Shown here: positions 1 through 8,370 of the stretch, piece by piece | Layout: each line of letters opens with the position of its first letter | How positions within the stretch are numbered: position 1 is the first letter of the stretch | Virus record (IMG/VR): IMGVR_UViG_3300042402_004331 | Location: 1-30,207 of that record | DNA length: 30,207 nt | Strand: one strand, 5' to 3' | Source of the DNA: a virus | Notes under the pieces: generated by a model | The model's input: the letters and a program-made list of their open reading frames with translations, nothing else | Database searches by the model: none | Told to the model about the DNA's origin: nothing | Program-made: the position numbers and the translations under genes

Positions 1-3000
1 GCATTGTTCCCTCTGCGGACATCCCTCCTGGCAATCTTCTGCTCCCTTTTAATCCACTTTCTCTGAGGGCTTGCTCTCCCGTCGCTGCGGCTCGACCCGT
101 TAGATCGCTTACACTGTCCACTCCAAAACCATCAAGCACGCTGGCAGTAATATCTGTAAAACGCTGCCGTTTTAATGATCTGTTACTGGTGTTGTTGGCC
201 AAGTCTACCTGTGCCGAGCGAATAGCCCCTTGACTACGGAATTCCAACGCTTCTCTCTGGAGTTTGAAAACTTTTGACTGGTTAATGTCTTGTCTCCGTA
301 ATAAATCCAAGTTTTGCTCTTGGTAGCCGACGTTCTCTCCTGCTATATCTGCCGCTGTTTGCAGGTCGTCTAACTCTTCTGGGGTTGTTCTAGGATCTTT
401 CTTGGCTGATTTAAGAGCATTATCAGCTTTTCTTTTTTCAACTTTCGCATCATTCAACGCCCTTCTAGCAGCTAGTTTGTCCCGTTCTATTTCAATACCT
501 TTCATTAATTGTTGGGATATCAGGCTTTGTTTATCAAATTCAGCTTGTTGTATAGCTGATTTTAATTTAATAGCCGAGATTAATTCAGCGAGTTGTTTTT
601 TCTTCCGTTCAGAGCGTTCTCCTTGGACTAAAGCATCTAATTCCCCTGAGTAAAAGCTACTAGCCGCGTCAAACACCCCTTTTTGTGCGTCCTGTAATTC
701 CGAACGCATTTGAAGGGCTTTATTGAGAATATCGAATTTCCGACTCTGATTATCTAGTTCGTTATTCTGGCGTTTAATAGTGTTCTCATAAGCTTGTGCT
801 TCCTTGTTTAATCCTGCTTCGTATTTCCTTACGATTGCATCAATCAACTGCCCCTGAGCCTCAACCAACTGCAACTGGAGCTTGATTTTCTCGCCAGCAT
901 CCGTCTCTAAACTAATTTTGGTTTGTAATGTTCTAATGGCTTGCTGTGCTATTGTTAGATCATATTCTTCCCCAAAAATCTTCCCTTGGTTTAGCAGGGT
1001 TTTTAAGGCAATTATTTCCTTAGTATTCTTAATTTCGGTTTCGGCAATCTCTAATGCTGCCCAGGCTTCTCGTTCTTCCCTGGTAGCTTCCTCTAGGGAC
1101 AGTCTTAATTTGGCTTGTTTATTGACATCTTTTTCTCGGCTAAGTTGAAATTGCAACTCCTGAACTTTATCGGTAGCACTTGAAGCCCCTTCTAGCTCCC
1201 TGAGTGCGTTACCACTATTAATCTGCTTTTCTATGCTTAATAATTGAGCATCATTCTCTTTGGCGATGTTCCCTAAAACGGTTTGAGTGTGGGCATCCCA
1301 GGCTTCCTTCTCGGTTTTCAACATCCCTAGGGATTGTTGGAGTTGTTCTTGTCTTAGCTTTCTGATTTCAGTTTGTCTATTAGCCTCTAGTCGTGGGTCT
1401 GAGAGTGCGGGTTGAGCTTTTATTGCCTCTAGTTTTTTAAATGTGTTATTGTATTCAGACTCAAGAGTTTTGAGGTTGTTTTTAATATTTTCCTCGTCAA
1501 TTAAGTTCCGATCACCTCCAAATTCATTAAACGACTTCTGAACTTCATTTTGTCTAATTAGTTCAGCTTCTTTAACTAAATCAACAGTTTTTTTAAGTTG
1601 TTTTTCTAGTGTAGAAAGTTCTTGGTCGTAGCCATCCTTGATTGTTTTTTGACGCTGAACTTGGAGTTTTCCGATTTCGGCGTTGACAGCTTCTCGACCT
1701 TCTTTGTCAGTATCCGCTAACTTCTTTAATTTGTTCTGTTGTTGCCTGATTTGTTCATCTAACCCCTTGATTTGTAATTGTGATTTTTGGCTATTGTAGT
1801 TTTCCTCTGTGGATAATCCTTGAGCAAGATATCCCTCGATGATTGACTGTTGCTCCTGAAAGTTTTTAACCAGTTCCTCGTTTCGTTTAGATCGTTCCTC
1901 TGCAATGGCTTTAGTGATATCCGATTCTATTTTCTTAATTTCTTCCCCTGCTTTTCGGACTGCTTCAAGATTTCCAAAGGATTGTTGTTCAGACTGAATC
2001 CGTTGTTGTGCTGCCTTGCGTTCCTCTAATTCCTTAATTGTTAGTTCGGTGGTTAATCTCTCTGATTCTCTAATTCCTATCTCCCCATTCTTTTGTTGAG
2101 ACTCTATTTCGGCTTTTTGTTTTGCGATAGTATCGGATCGCTTTTTGCTTTCCTGCTCAATGACTTTAGTAATTGTTTCCTGTGCTTTGCGTTGAACCTC
2201 TTGATCTAACCTTGTATCATAGGCTAATTGACGGAGTTTGCTAGTAACATCCCTATCAATCGTTTGCCCCATTTCTAATAGAGCCATGTTAAACTCAATA
2301 ACCTCGGACGCTTTTTTCTTGAACACATCCTGATCTCCAGATGGTTTTAGAATTGCATCCATAGCTTCATTTGCTTTTTTCTTTAACTGTTCTAACGCTG
2401 TTCCTAATACCGTTAAATCTTTTGGGGCAATAACCACGTTAGAGGAGGCTTGGGCTAATGCCGTTTTTAACTTTTCTAACTCGCCTATTTGAGATTGAAT
2501 ATTAGACTTGTTAGCATCCCCTTTAACCGTTCTTTCTTGTTCTTTTAATGCAGCTATCTGATCCTCGATAAGTCCAATTCTTAGCCGTGCCTGTGTTTGC
2601 AATTGCCGATTTTTCCTGTATTCTCCATCCGTTAATCTAATACCTAATTTATCAGCTTCCTGTTGCTTTTTCTGAGCCACAGACAGTTTCTCAAGGGATT
2701 CAATAGCCAAATCCCCATATTCCTCTGTTCGGGTTGCTAGTTCGGTTGTTGCCTTCGTAGAATCGTTTAAGGATTGACTATAAAGAACGAGTCCAACCCC
2801 TCCCAAAACCGCAGCCACAGCCAATAAAGGTGCTAATAGTGCTGCGGTTGATAGTACCAATCCTTTTATTGCAACACCCAATCCTCCGACCGTCAAAGTC
2901 CCCGCAGCCGCAGCCGATGACAATCCTAACAATGAACTCGCGGCACTCCCAGCACTTGCAGCCATCCCAGCCAAACCAAGGGAACTCAATACCCCCGACA

Positions 3001-4699
3001 AAACAAAAAATGCCGTGGTGGCACTACTTACAACACCAGCCAATTGAATTTTAATGAAGGACAATATCGCAGGGATTAATTGGGCGCGGAAGGCGATCGC
3101 TAAACCAGTAACAACAACTGTTGAGGTAATTAAAGCGGACTGCCACGATCCAACCAGAATGTTGATAACCTCACCCAAACCCCCTGCAACCCCTCCGAGA
3201 ACCTCCATCAAGGCTTTATTCTGAAGAATAAATGTGTCAATTGCCTTAAACGCAGCAAAGGCGACAACCGCAACCCCGACACTCTTAAGGACATTCCCTA
3301 GTGCGGCGGTTGCAGCCGTGATTAGGGTCACAGATCCGGGTATCAGTTGGAGATTGGCGAATAATCGCGCCACTCCTGTTGCACTAAAAACAGAAGCTCC
3401 CCCTAAACTTGTGAATGCTGCTGCCAATCCCCACGCGTTCCTTGCTAATAACAGCAGTAGTTGCCCCACGCCCGGAAGGAGAATATTCCCCAAAACCCCG
3501 AAAGCGGAGGTAAGTAACTTGACCCCAAAAACGAGAGATTTAACCTGTAGAGCAACTACTAAAAACCCACTAGCTAGAGGTGCTATAGCCCCTGACAAAG
3601 CCGAAAATAGATTCAGTGCTGGACGCAATACCGCCATTGTGAATCCCAGCCCTTGATTCAGTGCCTCCAATGCGTTCGCCAGAGAGGTAAACAAAAATAG
3701 GGGGACATCTTTAAAAACCGTCACTACATCCCCCAAGACGGTTTTAAAAATAGATTGAAAAGCTAGACCCGCGCGAAGGATCTGATCTGTAACCTTCCCT
3801 GATTCGCCCACCAACATCTCAAGGTTCGTTTGTAAAAACTTATAGACTTCGTTTAGGGATTGAGTCAAAGGTGCTAATAGTTTTTCCCCCGATCTTTGTC
3901 CTATTAATTCAAACATTTCTTGAATGTTTGACGTTACTCCAGAAAAACTCTGTGCGGCTAATTTATTTCCAGCCCTAAACGCAGACAATCGTGTGGTTAA
4001 TTCCTGAACTAAAGTCCCTTGAGCCTTCCACTTGGCAACCATCGTGTTAGTTATTCCTAACGATTTAGCCAAGATGGAATTCATGTCAATTGTTCCTAGG
4101 AAAATTGATTGAATCTCTTGTCTACTTTGATATAAAGGAACCTGTAATGTCCCCAAAGCGGCTGCAAAGTCAATGGTTAGACTCCGTACATCGCTTAGGG
4201 TAGCCCCGATAGGTGTAGCTCCTTGTGCGACCTGTTGAAATATTGGGATTAATTGCTTTGACGTGACCCCAACTAGATCAATAGAATCAATCCTTAACTG
4301 TCTAATCTGATCATTTATAGGTTGATTGAGAGCTAAGATAGCCTGGGTGGGATCTTTAATCTCAAACCCATTACTAATAATTTTTGAAGTTGCTGCCATC
4401 GTTGATGCGACCGATAGCAACTGCCCTTGTAGTTCGACAGTTTGTCCAATCAACAAATTAAACGGGCCGTTAGAAACCAACCCTCGAAGCGTTGACATCC
4501 CCTGCCCAAAGAATCCAATAACTGAGGTCGTCTGAACAATTGAGCTTGTCACTCCCCCAAAAGATTCACGGAATAAATCAAAAACCTGCAAAGGCTGACG
4601 TAGACCGAGGAGGCTTTCCCCTAGATCCCTGATTACATCGACAGCCTGGCTGGCGTTTGCTGTAATCGTAATAGTAGTCCCGCCAAATCCTGCCACCAT
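1..4699 (-). CDS. Phage tail tape measure protein (3' end beyond window)
   Basis: An uninterrupted minus-strand frame of at least 1,566 codons starts at ATG 4699 and runs off the left edge. A stop codon lies immediately upstream, and a GGGGGA ribosome site sits 7 nt before the ATG, so the start is well supported. Residues about 330-640 are rich in Ala/Gly/Val/Leu with several membrane-like hydrophobic stretches. Residues about 650-1430 are almost continuous charged helix/coiled coil rich in Lys, Glu, Gln and Arg. Great length, a hydrophobic centre and long coiled coils are the hallmark of tape measure proteins, which set tail length and line the tail tube. The position after head and neck genes fits. 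No peptidase or lysozyme domain was seen in the visible part. Family assignment is by architecture, not by a specific motif. Confidence 0.85.
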   Translation of the reverse strand, partial: MVAGFGGTTITITANASQAVDVIRDLGESLLGLRQPLQVFDLFRESFGGVTSSIVQTTSVIGFFGQGMSTLRGLVSNGPFNLLIGQTVELQGQLLSVASTMAATSKIISNGFEIKDPTQAILALNQPINDQIRQLRIDSIDLVGVTSKQLIPIFQQVAQGATPIGATLSDVRSLTIDFAAALGTLQVPLYQSRQEIQSIFLGTIDMNSILAKSLGITNTMVAKWKAQGTLVQELTTRLSAFRAGNKLAAQSFSGVTSNIQEMFELIGQRSGEKLLAPLTQSLNEVYKFLQTNLEMLVGESGKVTDQILRAGLAFQSIFKTVLGDVVTVFKDVPLFLFTSLANALEALNQGLGFTMAVLRPALNLFSALSGAIAPLASGFLVVALQVKSLVFGVKLLTSAFGVLGNILLPGVGQLLLLLARNAWGLAAAFTSLGGASVFSATGVARLFANLQLIPGSVTLITAATAALGNVLKSVGVAVVAFAAFKAIDTFILQNKALMEVLGGVAGGLGEVINILVGSWQSALITSTVVVTGLAIAFRAQLIPAILSFIKIQLAGVVSSATTAFFVLSGVLSSLGLAGMAASAGSAASSLLGLSSAAAAGTLTVGGLGVAIKGLVLSTAALLAPLLAVAAVLGGVGLVLYSQSLNDSTKATTELATRTEEYGDLAIESLEKLSVAQKKQQEADKLGIRLTDGEYRKNRQLQTQARLRIGLIEDQIAALKEQERTVKGDANKSNIQSQIGELEKLKTALAQASSNVVIAPKDLTVLGTALEQLKKKANEAMDAILKPSGDQDVFKKKASEVIEFNMALLEMGQTIDRDVTSKLRQLAYDTRLDQEVQRKAQETITKVIEQESKKRSDTIAKQKAEIESQQKNGEIGIRESERLTTELTIKELEERKAAQQRIQSEQQSFGNLEAVRKAGEEIKKIESDITKAIAEERSKRNEELVKNFQEQQSIIEGYLAQGLSTEENYNSQKSQLQIKGLDEQIRQQQNKLKKLADTDKEGREAVNAEIGKLQVQRQKTIKDGYDQELSTLEKQLKKTVDLVKEAELIRQNEVQKSFNEFGGDRNLIDEENIKNNLKTLESEYNNTFKKLEAIKAQPALSDPRLEANRQTEIRKLRQEQLQQSLGMLKTEKEAWDAHTQTVLGNIAKENDAQLLSIEKQINSGNALRELEGASSATDKVQELQFQLSREKDVNKQAKLRLSLEEATREEREAWAALEIAETEIKNTKEIIALKTLLNQGKIFGEEYDLTIAQQAIRTLQTKISLETDAGEKIKLQLQLVEAQGQLIDAIVRKYEAGLNKEAQAYENTIKRQNNELDNQSRKFDILNKALQMRSELQDAQKGVFDAASSFYSGELDALVQGERSERKKKQLAELISAIKLKSAIQQAEFDKQSLISQQLMKGIEIERDKLAARRALNDAKVEKRKADNALKSAKKDPRTTPEELDDLQTAADIAGENVGYQEQNLDLLRRQDINQSKVFKLQREALEFRSQGAIRSAQVDLANNTSNRSLKRQRFTDITASVLDGFGVDSVSDLTGRAAATGEQALRESGLKGSRRLPGGMSAEGTM

Positions 4700-4755
4700 C
4701 TAAAAATCCCCCTTTTCCTTGCTATGATTAAGAGGCAGTTTTAATTAAATACTAC

Positions 4756-4797
4756 GCATTGGTTTAATTGCATTGGTTTAATTGCATTGGTTTAATT
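4756..4797. repeat. Three perfect tandem 14-bp repeats upstream of the tape measure gene
   Basis: The unit GCATTGGTTTAATT occurs three times head to tail with no mismatch, followed by a partial fourth unit. It lies in the 163-bp gap between the tape measure gene and the 4863-5387 gene, just beyond the hairpin at 4805-4842. It could be a protein-binding array or simple slippage; nothing in the sequence decides between them. Confidence 0.9.
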
Positions 4798-4804
4798 GAA
4801 TTGT

Positions 4805-4842
4805 AACAATAAAACCCCAAGAATACCTGGGGCTTTATTGTT
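4805..4842 (-). terminator. Long hairpin, probable terminator or attenuator
   Basis: Arms AACAATAAA and TTTATTGTT enclose a GC-rich inner stem (CCCCA/TGGGG) with a short AT loop. The outer A/T arms make it look like a bidirectional intrinsic terminator. It follows the stop of the 4863-5387 gene by about 20 nt and would reduce or stop minus-strand transcription before the tape measure gene, which may then need its own promoter in 4700-4804. Confidence 0.65.
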
Positions 4843-4862
4843 CTCCCTACTTGTTAGGGAAA

Positions 4863-5387
4863 TTAATTGATTGGAAACGAAGACATCTCAGCGTTTAATT
4901 GCTCTATCTGCTGTTTGATTTCCCGAAACCGTGATTCATTCAAGGACGAGGCGTTATGGACATTCCCCTTAACAGACACTTGAATCCCCCCTAATAGTAA
5001 AGCAATCTTCTGATCTCCAAATTGTTTCCCAATCTGGTCTGCGGCTTGTTTCAATAGGGCAATCTTTTCTAGGATTTCAGTGGAGGATCTTTCTTCTGAA
5101 GGGAGAGCTTCAACTGCGGCAATCCGTTTGTCGATAACCGCCACTACTAACTTTGCCACAAAATCGACAATCTGATAAGTGTCAATCAATGGGTAAACAT
5201 ATCCCTCTGAGGAGTAGAAGAAATGTTCGGGGATTGAGGGACAGACAGCTTTTAAGGTGTTGCTAATTTTATTAAGCGACTCCGCGCTAGTGAATCCATC
5301 TTTTGTGCCTTCTATAGCCCAATTCAACATAAAATCCACAGGTTTTTCCAGGGGATACTCAACACCGTCCAATACAATAGAAGCCAT
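4863..5387 (-). CDS. Unknown phage protein, tail-assembly-chaperone candidate
   Basis: A 174-residue soluble protein with no signal peptide or membrane segment. The N-terminus begins with a short beta-type stretch (ASIVLDGVEYPL), the middle is helical, and the C-terminus is charged helix. I do not recognise a family. In many long-tailed phages the one or two genes just before the tape measure gene encode tail assembly chaperones, and this gene holds that position. That is positional inference only. No clear slippery site or second overlapping frame typical of the gpG/gpGT pair was found at its 3' end. The start ATG at 5387 has only a weak upstream purine tract (AGGA). Confidence 0.6.
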   Translation of the reverse strand: MASIVLDGVEYPLEKPVDFMLNWAIEGTKDGFTSAESLNKISNTLKAVCPSIPEHFFYSSEGYVYPLIDTYQIVDFVAKLVVAVIDKRIAAVEALPSEERSSTEILEKIALLKQAADQIGKQFGDQKIALLLGGIQVSVKGNVHNASSLNESRFREIKQQIEQLNAEMSSFPIN

Positions 5388-5510
5388 ACATTTTAATCCT
5401 ATAATTTCTTAACTATTCTATCAAAAAATTGGTATTATTGGAAAATTCAAACAATTCACCAGAAAGGATGTGAAATTAGTGGGCTGTTTATTCTGATTGA
5501 CCTATTAATT

Positions 5511-6316
5511 TCAGTTCCCTTGCCTAACTACAGAATAGATAAAATCAAACATTTCTGGATCGTTCTTGGCTAGGTAAATGGGGTTTCTGTACATCAATTC
5601 CAGCCCCATTGATAATACTTCTGTCCCGTAGGTATACACTTTCCCCATATAAGGATGTAACCATTTATCAACTTTCGTTATTTCGCTTTTACTATAGCCC
5701 CGATTACCCGTCGCTTCTTTTAATGAAACGGCTGACTCCCCTGCGGTTCTTTTGTTGTAAAAATTCAACACTTTTCGACTAACTGTATTATTATTCCATT
5801 CAAGCCAATGCCCCATTTCATGTACTACCGTCGCTATAGAATTGTCGCCGGGAGCTATTACAACCCCTCCTGTATATTTCCCGTATTTTTCCTTTTAAGC
5901 CTATCTTTTATTGTGGGATCATCAGTTTTAATCTTGCAGCTTTTCATGATGTTAATACAGGCTTTCCCACAGTTATAAGCTGTTGGCTTAACACACTGTG
6001 GCTTCTTATTACCTCCTATCCCCGCATCTACCCGATAGGAGTAGCCACTAGAGAACTCCTCCCAGTCATCTACGCTATCCATCCGTCCTGGGGTATAAGG
6101 TTTAAAGGTTACTGACTGCCCTTTGATATTAAATGAAAAAATACGGGGACGGGTTGCATCCTTGAATTTGCCTTCAAACTCCCCTTGATCGTTTACCGAA
6201 AAATCCAACATCACCACCGGAGCATTATAGGCAAATGGTTGAGACAGAGTTTGGGCGATCGCCAACTTCATCTGTGGCTCGGTTGGTGTGGCATCTTTTC
6301 TAGTCGTTGAACTCAT
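5511..6316 (-). pseudogene. Shared N-terminal Cys domain fused to HExxH metallopeptidase, broken by a -1 frameshift
   Basis: The first part (6316 to about 5895) encodes the shared N-terminal domain, with Cys108, Cys116, Cys120 and Cys127 in the YNCGKACI motif. That frame then ends at 5858. The -1 frame opens at about 5895 and runs to 5511, encoding a compact zinc peptidase domain: GGVVIAPGDNSIATVVHEMG, then HWLEW, giving HEMGH as the zinc-binding helix. A downstream TEVLSMGLEL supplies a likely third glutamate ligand, and the C-terminus is rich in DPE and FDF residues. This pattern resembles metallopeptidase domains at the ends of phage MuF-type proteins. The paralogue at 8371-9693 has five A residues (CTTAAAAAG) where this gene has four (T run 5893-5896 on the plus strand), so a one-base loss restores the frame. 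Either a sequencing error, a real mutation, or less likely programmed slippage. The peptidase domain is short for its type and may lack its N-terminal part. Confidence 0.8.
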
Positions 6317-6327
6317 GGTTAAATCTC

Positions 6328-8277
6328 CTATACTTCCTCAGCTTCAACAATAATCCGTCCGTTTTCTTCCTTGACACTTTTAACTCGATGGCGAGTGTCT
6401 TTTAGCACCATAACTTCGTCTTCTTCTTTGATCCTGCTCAAATTCCTAATAGACACACCTGATTTATTAATGGTTTTAATGACGACGGGATACCTTTTTT
6501 CCTCAATAAAGAAATCGTCCGAAAAATTCTTTGCTGTTTTAAGGCTAGATGACCAAGAGGCGTGAGCACCTTGATTATCTAGCACCCCATCCTTGTCGCC
6601 TTTAGTCCAGTTTAAAGCCTCCTCTTTGGTTGCAAAATGAATCCCTCGGTAAACTTCGCCTTCGTATGGGGTTGAGTTCCTGACATAATTAGAAATCCGA
6701 TTGGCATCCTCGTTTTCTTCCCCTGCTTTTTGATCAACTCGGATGTCAGTGGCATCCCTTGTCCATTTATAGATGGCTGTAGTGGTGGCTGCTGCCTCCT
6801 TCTTAGAAATATTTACCCCTGCTTTTTCCAGTGCTTCACGATACTCATCGGGGGTTGAGGGCATGGATTCGTGGTCGCCCTTCCCTACTAAATTAAGGTT
6901 TTTAGGTTTTTCTTCGGGTTGTTTAACCGCCTTTTCCTCGGATTCTTTTTGGGTTTTAGTTATTTCTGGTGATGGTTCAGGCATTTTCTTTTCCTTGTTA
7001 GGAGAAACTTCTTCTGTCTCAACGATCAAAACACCATCTTCGTACACAACCTTTTTAACCCGATGGCGAGTGTCTTTGATGACCACTACCTCATCTTCCG
7101 TATCAAAGGTGCTTAAATTTTTGATAGAGGCACCTGACTTATTAATTGTTTTGATAATGATAGGTTGTGATGTCTCATCGAACGCATTGTCAACAGCAAA
7201 TTCTCTCGCTTTATCCCAATTAGAAGTCCAAGAGGCGTGGGCATTTTGATTGTCCAATATTCCGTCTTTGTCTCCTTTTGCCCACTCCAGTGCTTCTTCT
7301 GTTGATTCAAGGGAGATGCCTCGGTAGATTTCACCTTTGAATGGCGTTGAACTCTTGACGTAATCAGTGATCCGGTCGGCAACGAGGCTGTATTCCCCTG
7401 CTTTTTGAGATTCTCTAATATAAGAGGCATCTTCTGTCCACTCTTTAACGGCTCCGGTAATCTTTATAGCATCGTCATAAGAGATGGGATTACCCGATGC
7501 TTTCATTGCTTCAAAGTACCCGTATGCGTCGCCAGGAACGGACTCATGATCCCCCTTCCCTACTAAATTAAGAGGCTTGGGTTCGTTTTCAGGTTCTTTA
7601 AGGGTTTCTGTTTGATCTTCACTCTTTACAGCTATTTTAGCAGCTTTCTTCCCTTCTTCAAAGTCAGATTCTTTCCCTTTTTTGCTAGGGGGAATTTCCT
7701 TTATTGTTTCTGGGATTTTATCTATTTCTGGTGGTTTTTCTACCTCTTTCTTGGTTTTTGTAGTTGATTTAGGATTGGATTTCTTGGCTTCTTTAGCGTA
7801 ATCAATACCAGCAGCTTTCAATTTCTCTAAACGATCCTTTGACTGAGCGTCATCGGGGTTTGATTTACAATTATTATTAATATTTATACAGGCTTTCCCG
7901 CAATTATATGCGGTGGGTTTAACGCATTGGGGTTTCTTTTTGTCTCCTGCCTTGCCTTTTGCCTTAACTCCTTTAGCTTTAGCATCAAAACGGAAGGAGT
8001 ACCCTAAAGAAAACTCCTCCCATTGTTCTACTGCATCGCCCGAATCCATCCGTCCTGGGGCGTAAGGTTTGAAGTTAACGGTATTTCCATCTAACTCAAA
8101 ATCAAACACCCTCGGACGGGCAGAATCCTTAAATCTCCCAGATATTTTACCCGTGTCATCTACCTTAAAGTCCAACACGTCCACTGGGGCGTTATAGGCA
8201 AAAGGAAGAGCAAGAGTCTGGGCGATCGCTGCTTGCATTTGTGCTTTTGTTGGGGCTGATTTAGTCTCTATGCTCAT
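6328..8277 (-). CDS. Shared N-terminal Cys domain with two tandem ADP-ribosyltransferase domains
   Basis: 649 residues. Residues 1-150 are the shared domain, with Cys118, 126, 130 and 137. A Lys/Glu/Pro-rich linker (about 160-235) follows. ART domain 1 spans about 236-425 and ART domain 2 about 460-649, joined by another charged linker. Each ART has a helical lobe, then YRGI (Arg319; Arg544), an STS-like block (SWTS at 349-352; SWSS at 574-577) and an ExE loop (E394-D-E396; E619-D-E621). These are the R-S-E catalytic elements of arginine-type ADP-ribosyltransferases such as the PF03496 exoenzyme family. The two copies are clearly homologous (GKGDHES, GDKDG, LDNQ-AHASW repeated). They would transfer ADP-ribose from NAD+ to a host target; the target is unknown. 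Phage ARTs such as T4 Alt are packaged and modify host RNA polymerase, a plausible but unproven analogy. Confidence 0.88.
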   Translation of the reverse strand: MSIETKSAPTKAQMQAAIAQTLALPFAYNAPVDVLDFKVDDTGKISGRFKDSARPRVFDFELDGNTVNFKPYAPGRMDSGDAVEQWEEFSLGYSFRFDAKAKGVKAKGKAGDKKKPQCVKPTAYNCGKACININNNCKSNPDDAQSKDRLEKLKAAGIDYAKEAKKSNPKSTTKTKKEVEKPPEIDKIPETIKEIPPSKKGKESDFEEGKKAAKIAVKSEDQTETLKEPENEPKPLNLVGKGDHESVPGDAYGYFEAMKASGNPISYDDAIKITGAVKEWTEDASYIRESQKAGEYSLVADRITDYVKSSTPFKGEIYRGISLESTEEALEWAKGDKDGILDNQNAHASWTSNWDKAREFAVDNAFDETSQPIIIKTINKSGASIKNLSTFDTEDEVVVIKDTRHRVKKVVYEDGVLIVETEEVSPNKEKKMPEPSPEITKTQKESEEKAVKQPEEKPKNLNLVGKGDHESMPSTPDEYREALEKAGVNISKKEAAATTTAIYKWTRDATDIRVDQKAGEENEDANRISNYVRNSTPYEGEVYRGIHFATKEEALNWTKGDKDGVLDNQGAHASWSSSLKTAKNFSDDFFIEEKRYPVVIKTINKSGVSIRNLSRIKEEDEVMVLKDTRHRVKSVKEENGRIIVEAEEV

Positions 8278-8360
8278 GTTTTTGTTCTTCCTTTTGCTTC
8301 AGAATTATCAAGACCTGTATTGCCGCAGTTATAGGAGGTAGGTTTTCGCGCTGGGTTTTT
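8274..8360 (-). pseudogene. 29-codon remnant of the shared Cys domain
   Basis: In the gap between two family members, one minus-strand frame without a start codon reads RKPTSYNCGNTGLDN and then stops, overlapping the next gene's ATG as ATGA. KPTSYNCG matches the KPTAYNCG core of the family, and the SYNCG spelling is closest to the 16141-18753 member. It is best explained as the debris of another copy lost by recombination or deletion. Too short to be functional. Confidence 0.65.
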
Positions 8361-8370
8361 TCATTCGATT

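Noticed and set aside
402-3656. Plus-strand frames at 402-653, 882-1148, 2830-3054 and 3234-3656
   Set aside because: They lie opposite the continuous tape measure frame and have the composition of shadows of a coiled-coil gene.
5858-5896. Programmed -1 frameshift as the default explanation for the split peptidase gene
   Set aside because: No strong slippery heptamer is in frame, and comparison with the paralogue points to a missing A.
6773-7430. Frames at 6773-7249 (+) and 7113-7430 (-)
   Set aside because: They overlap the intact double-ART gene in other frames; no ribosome sites or domains.
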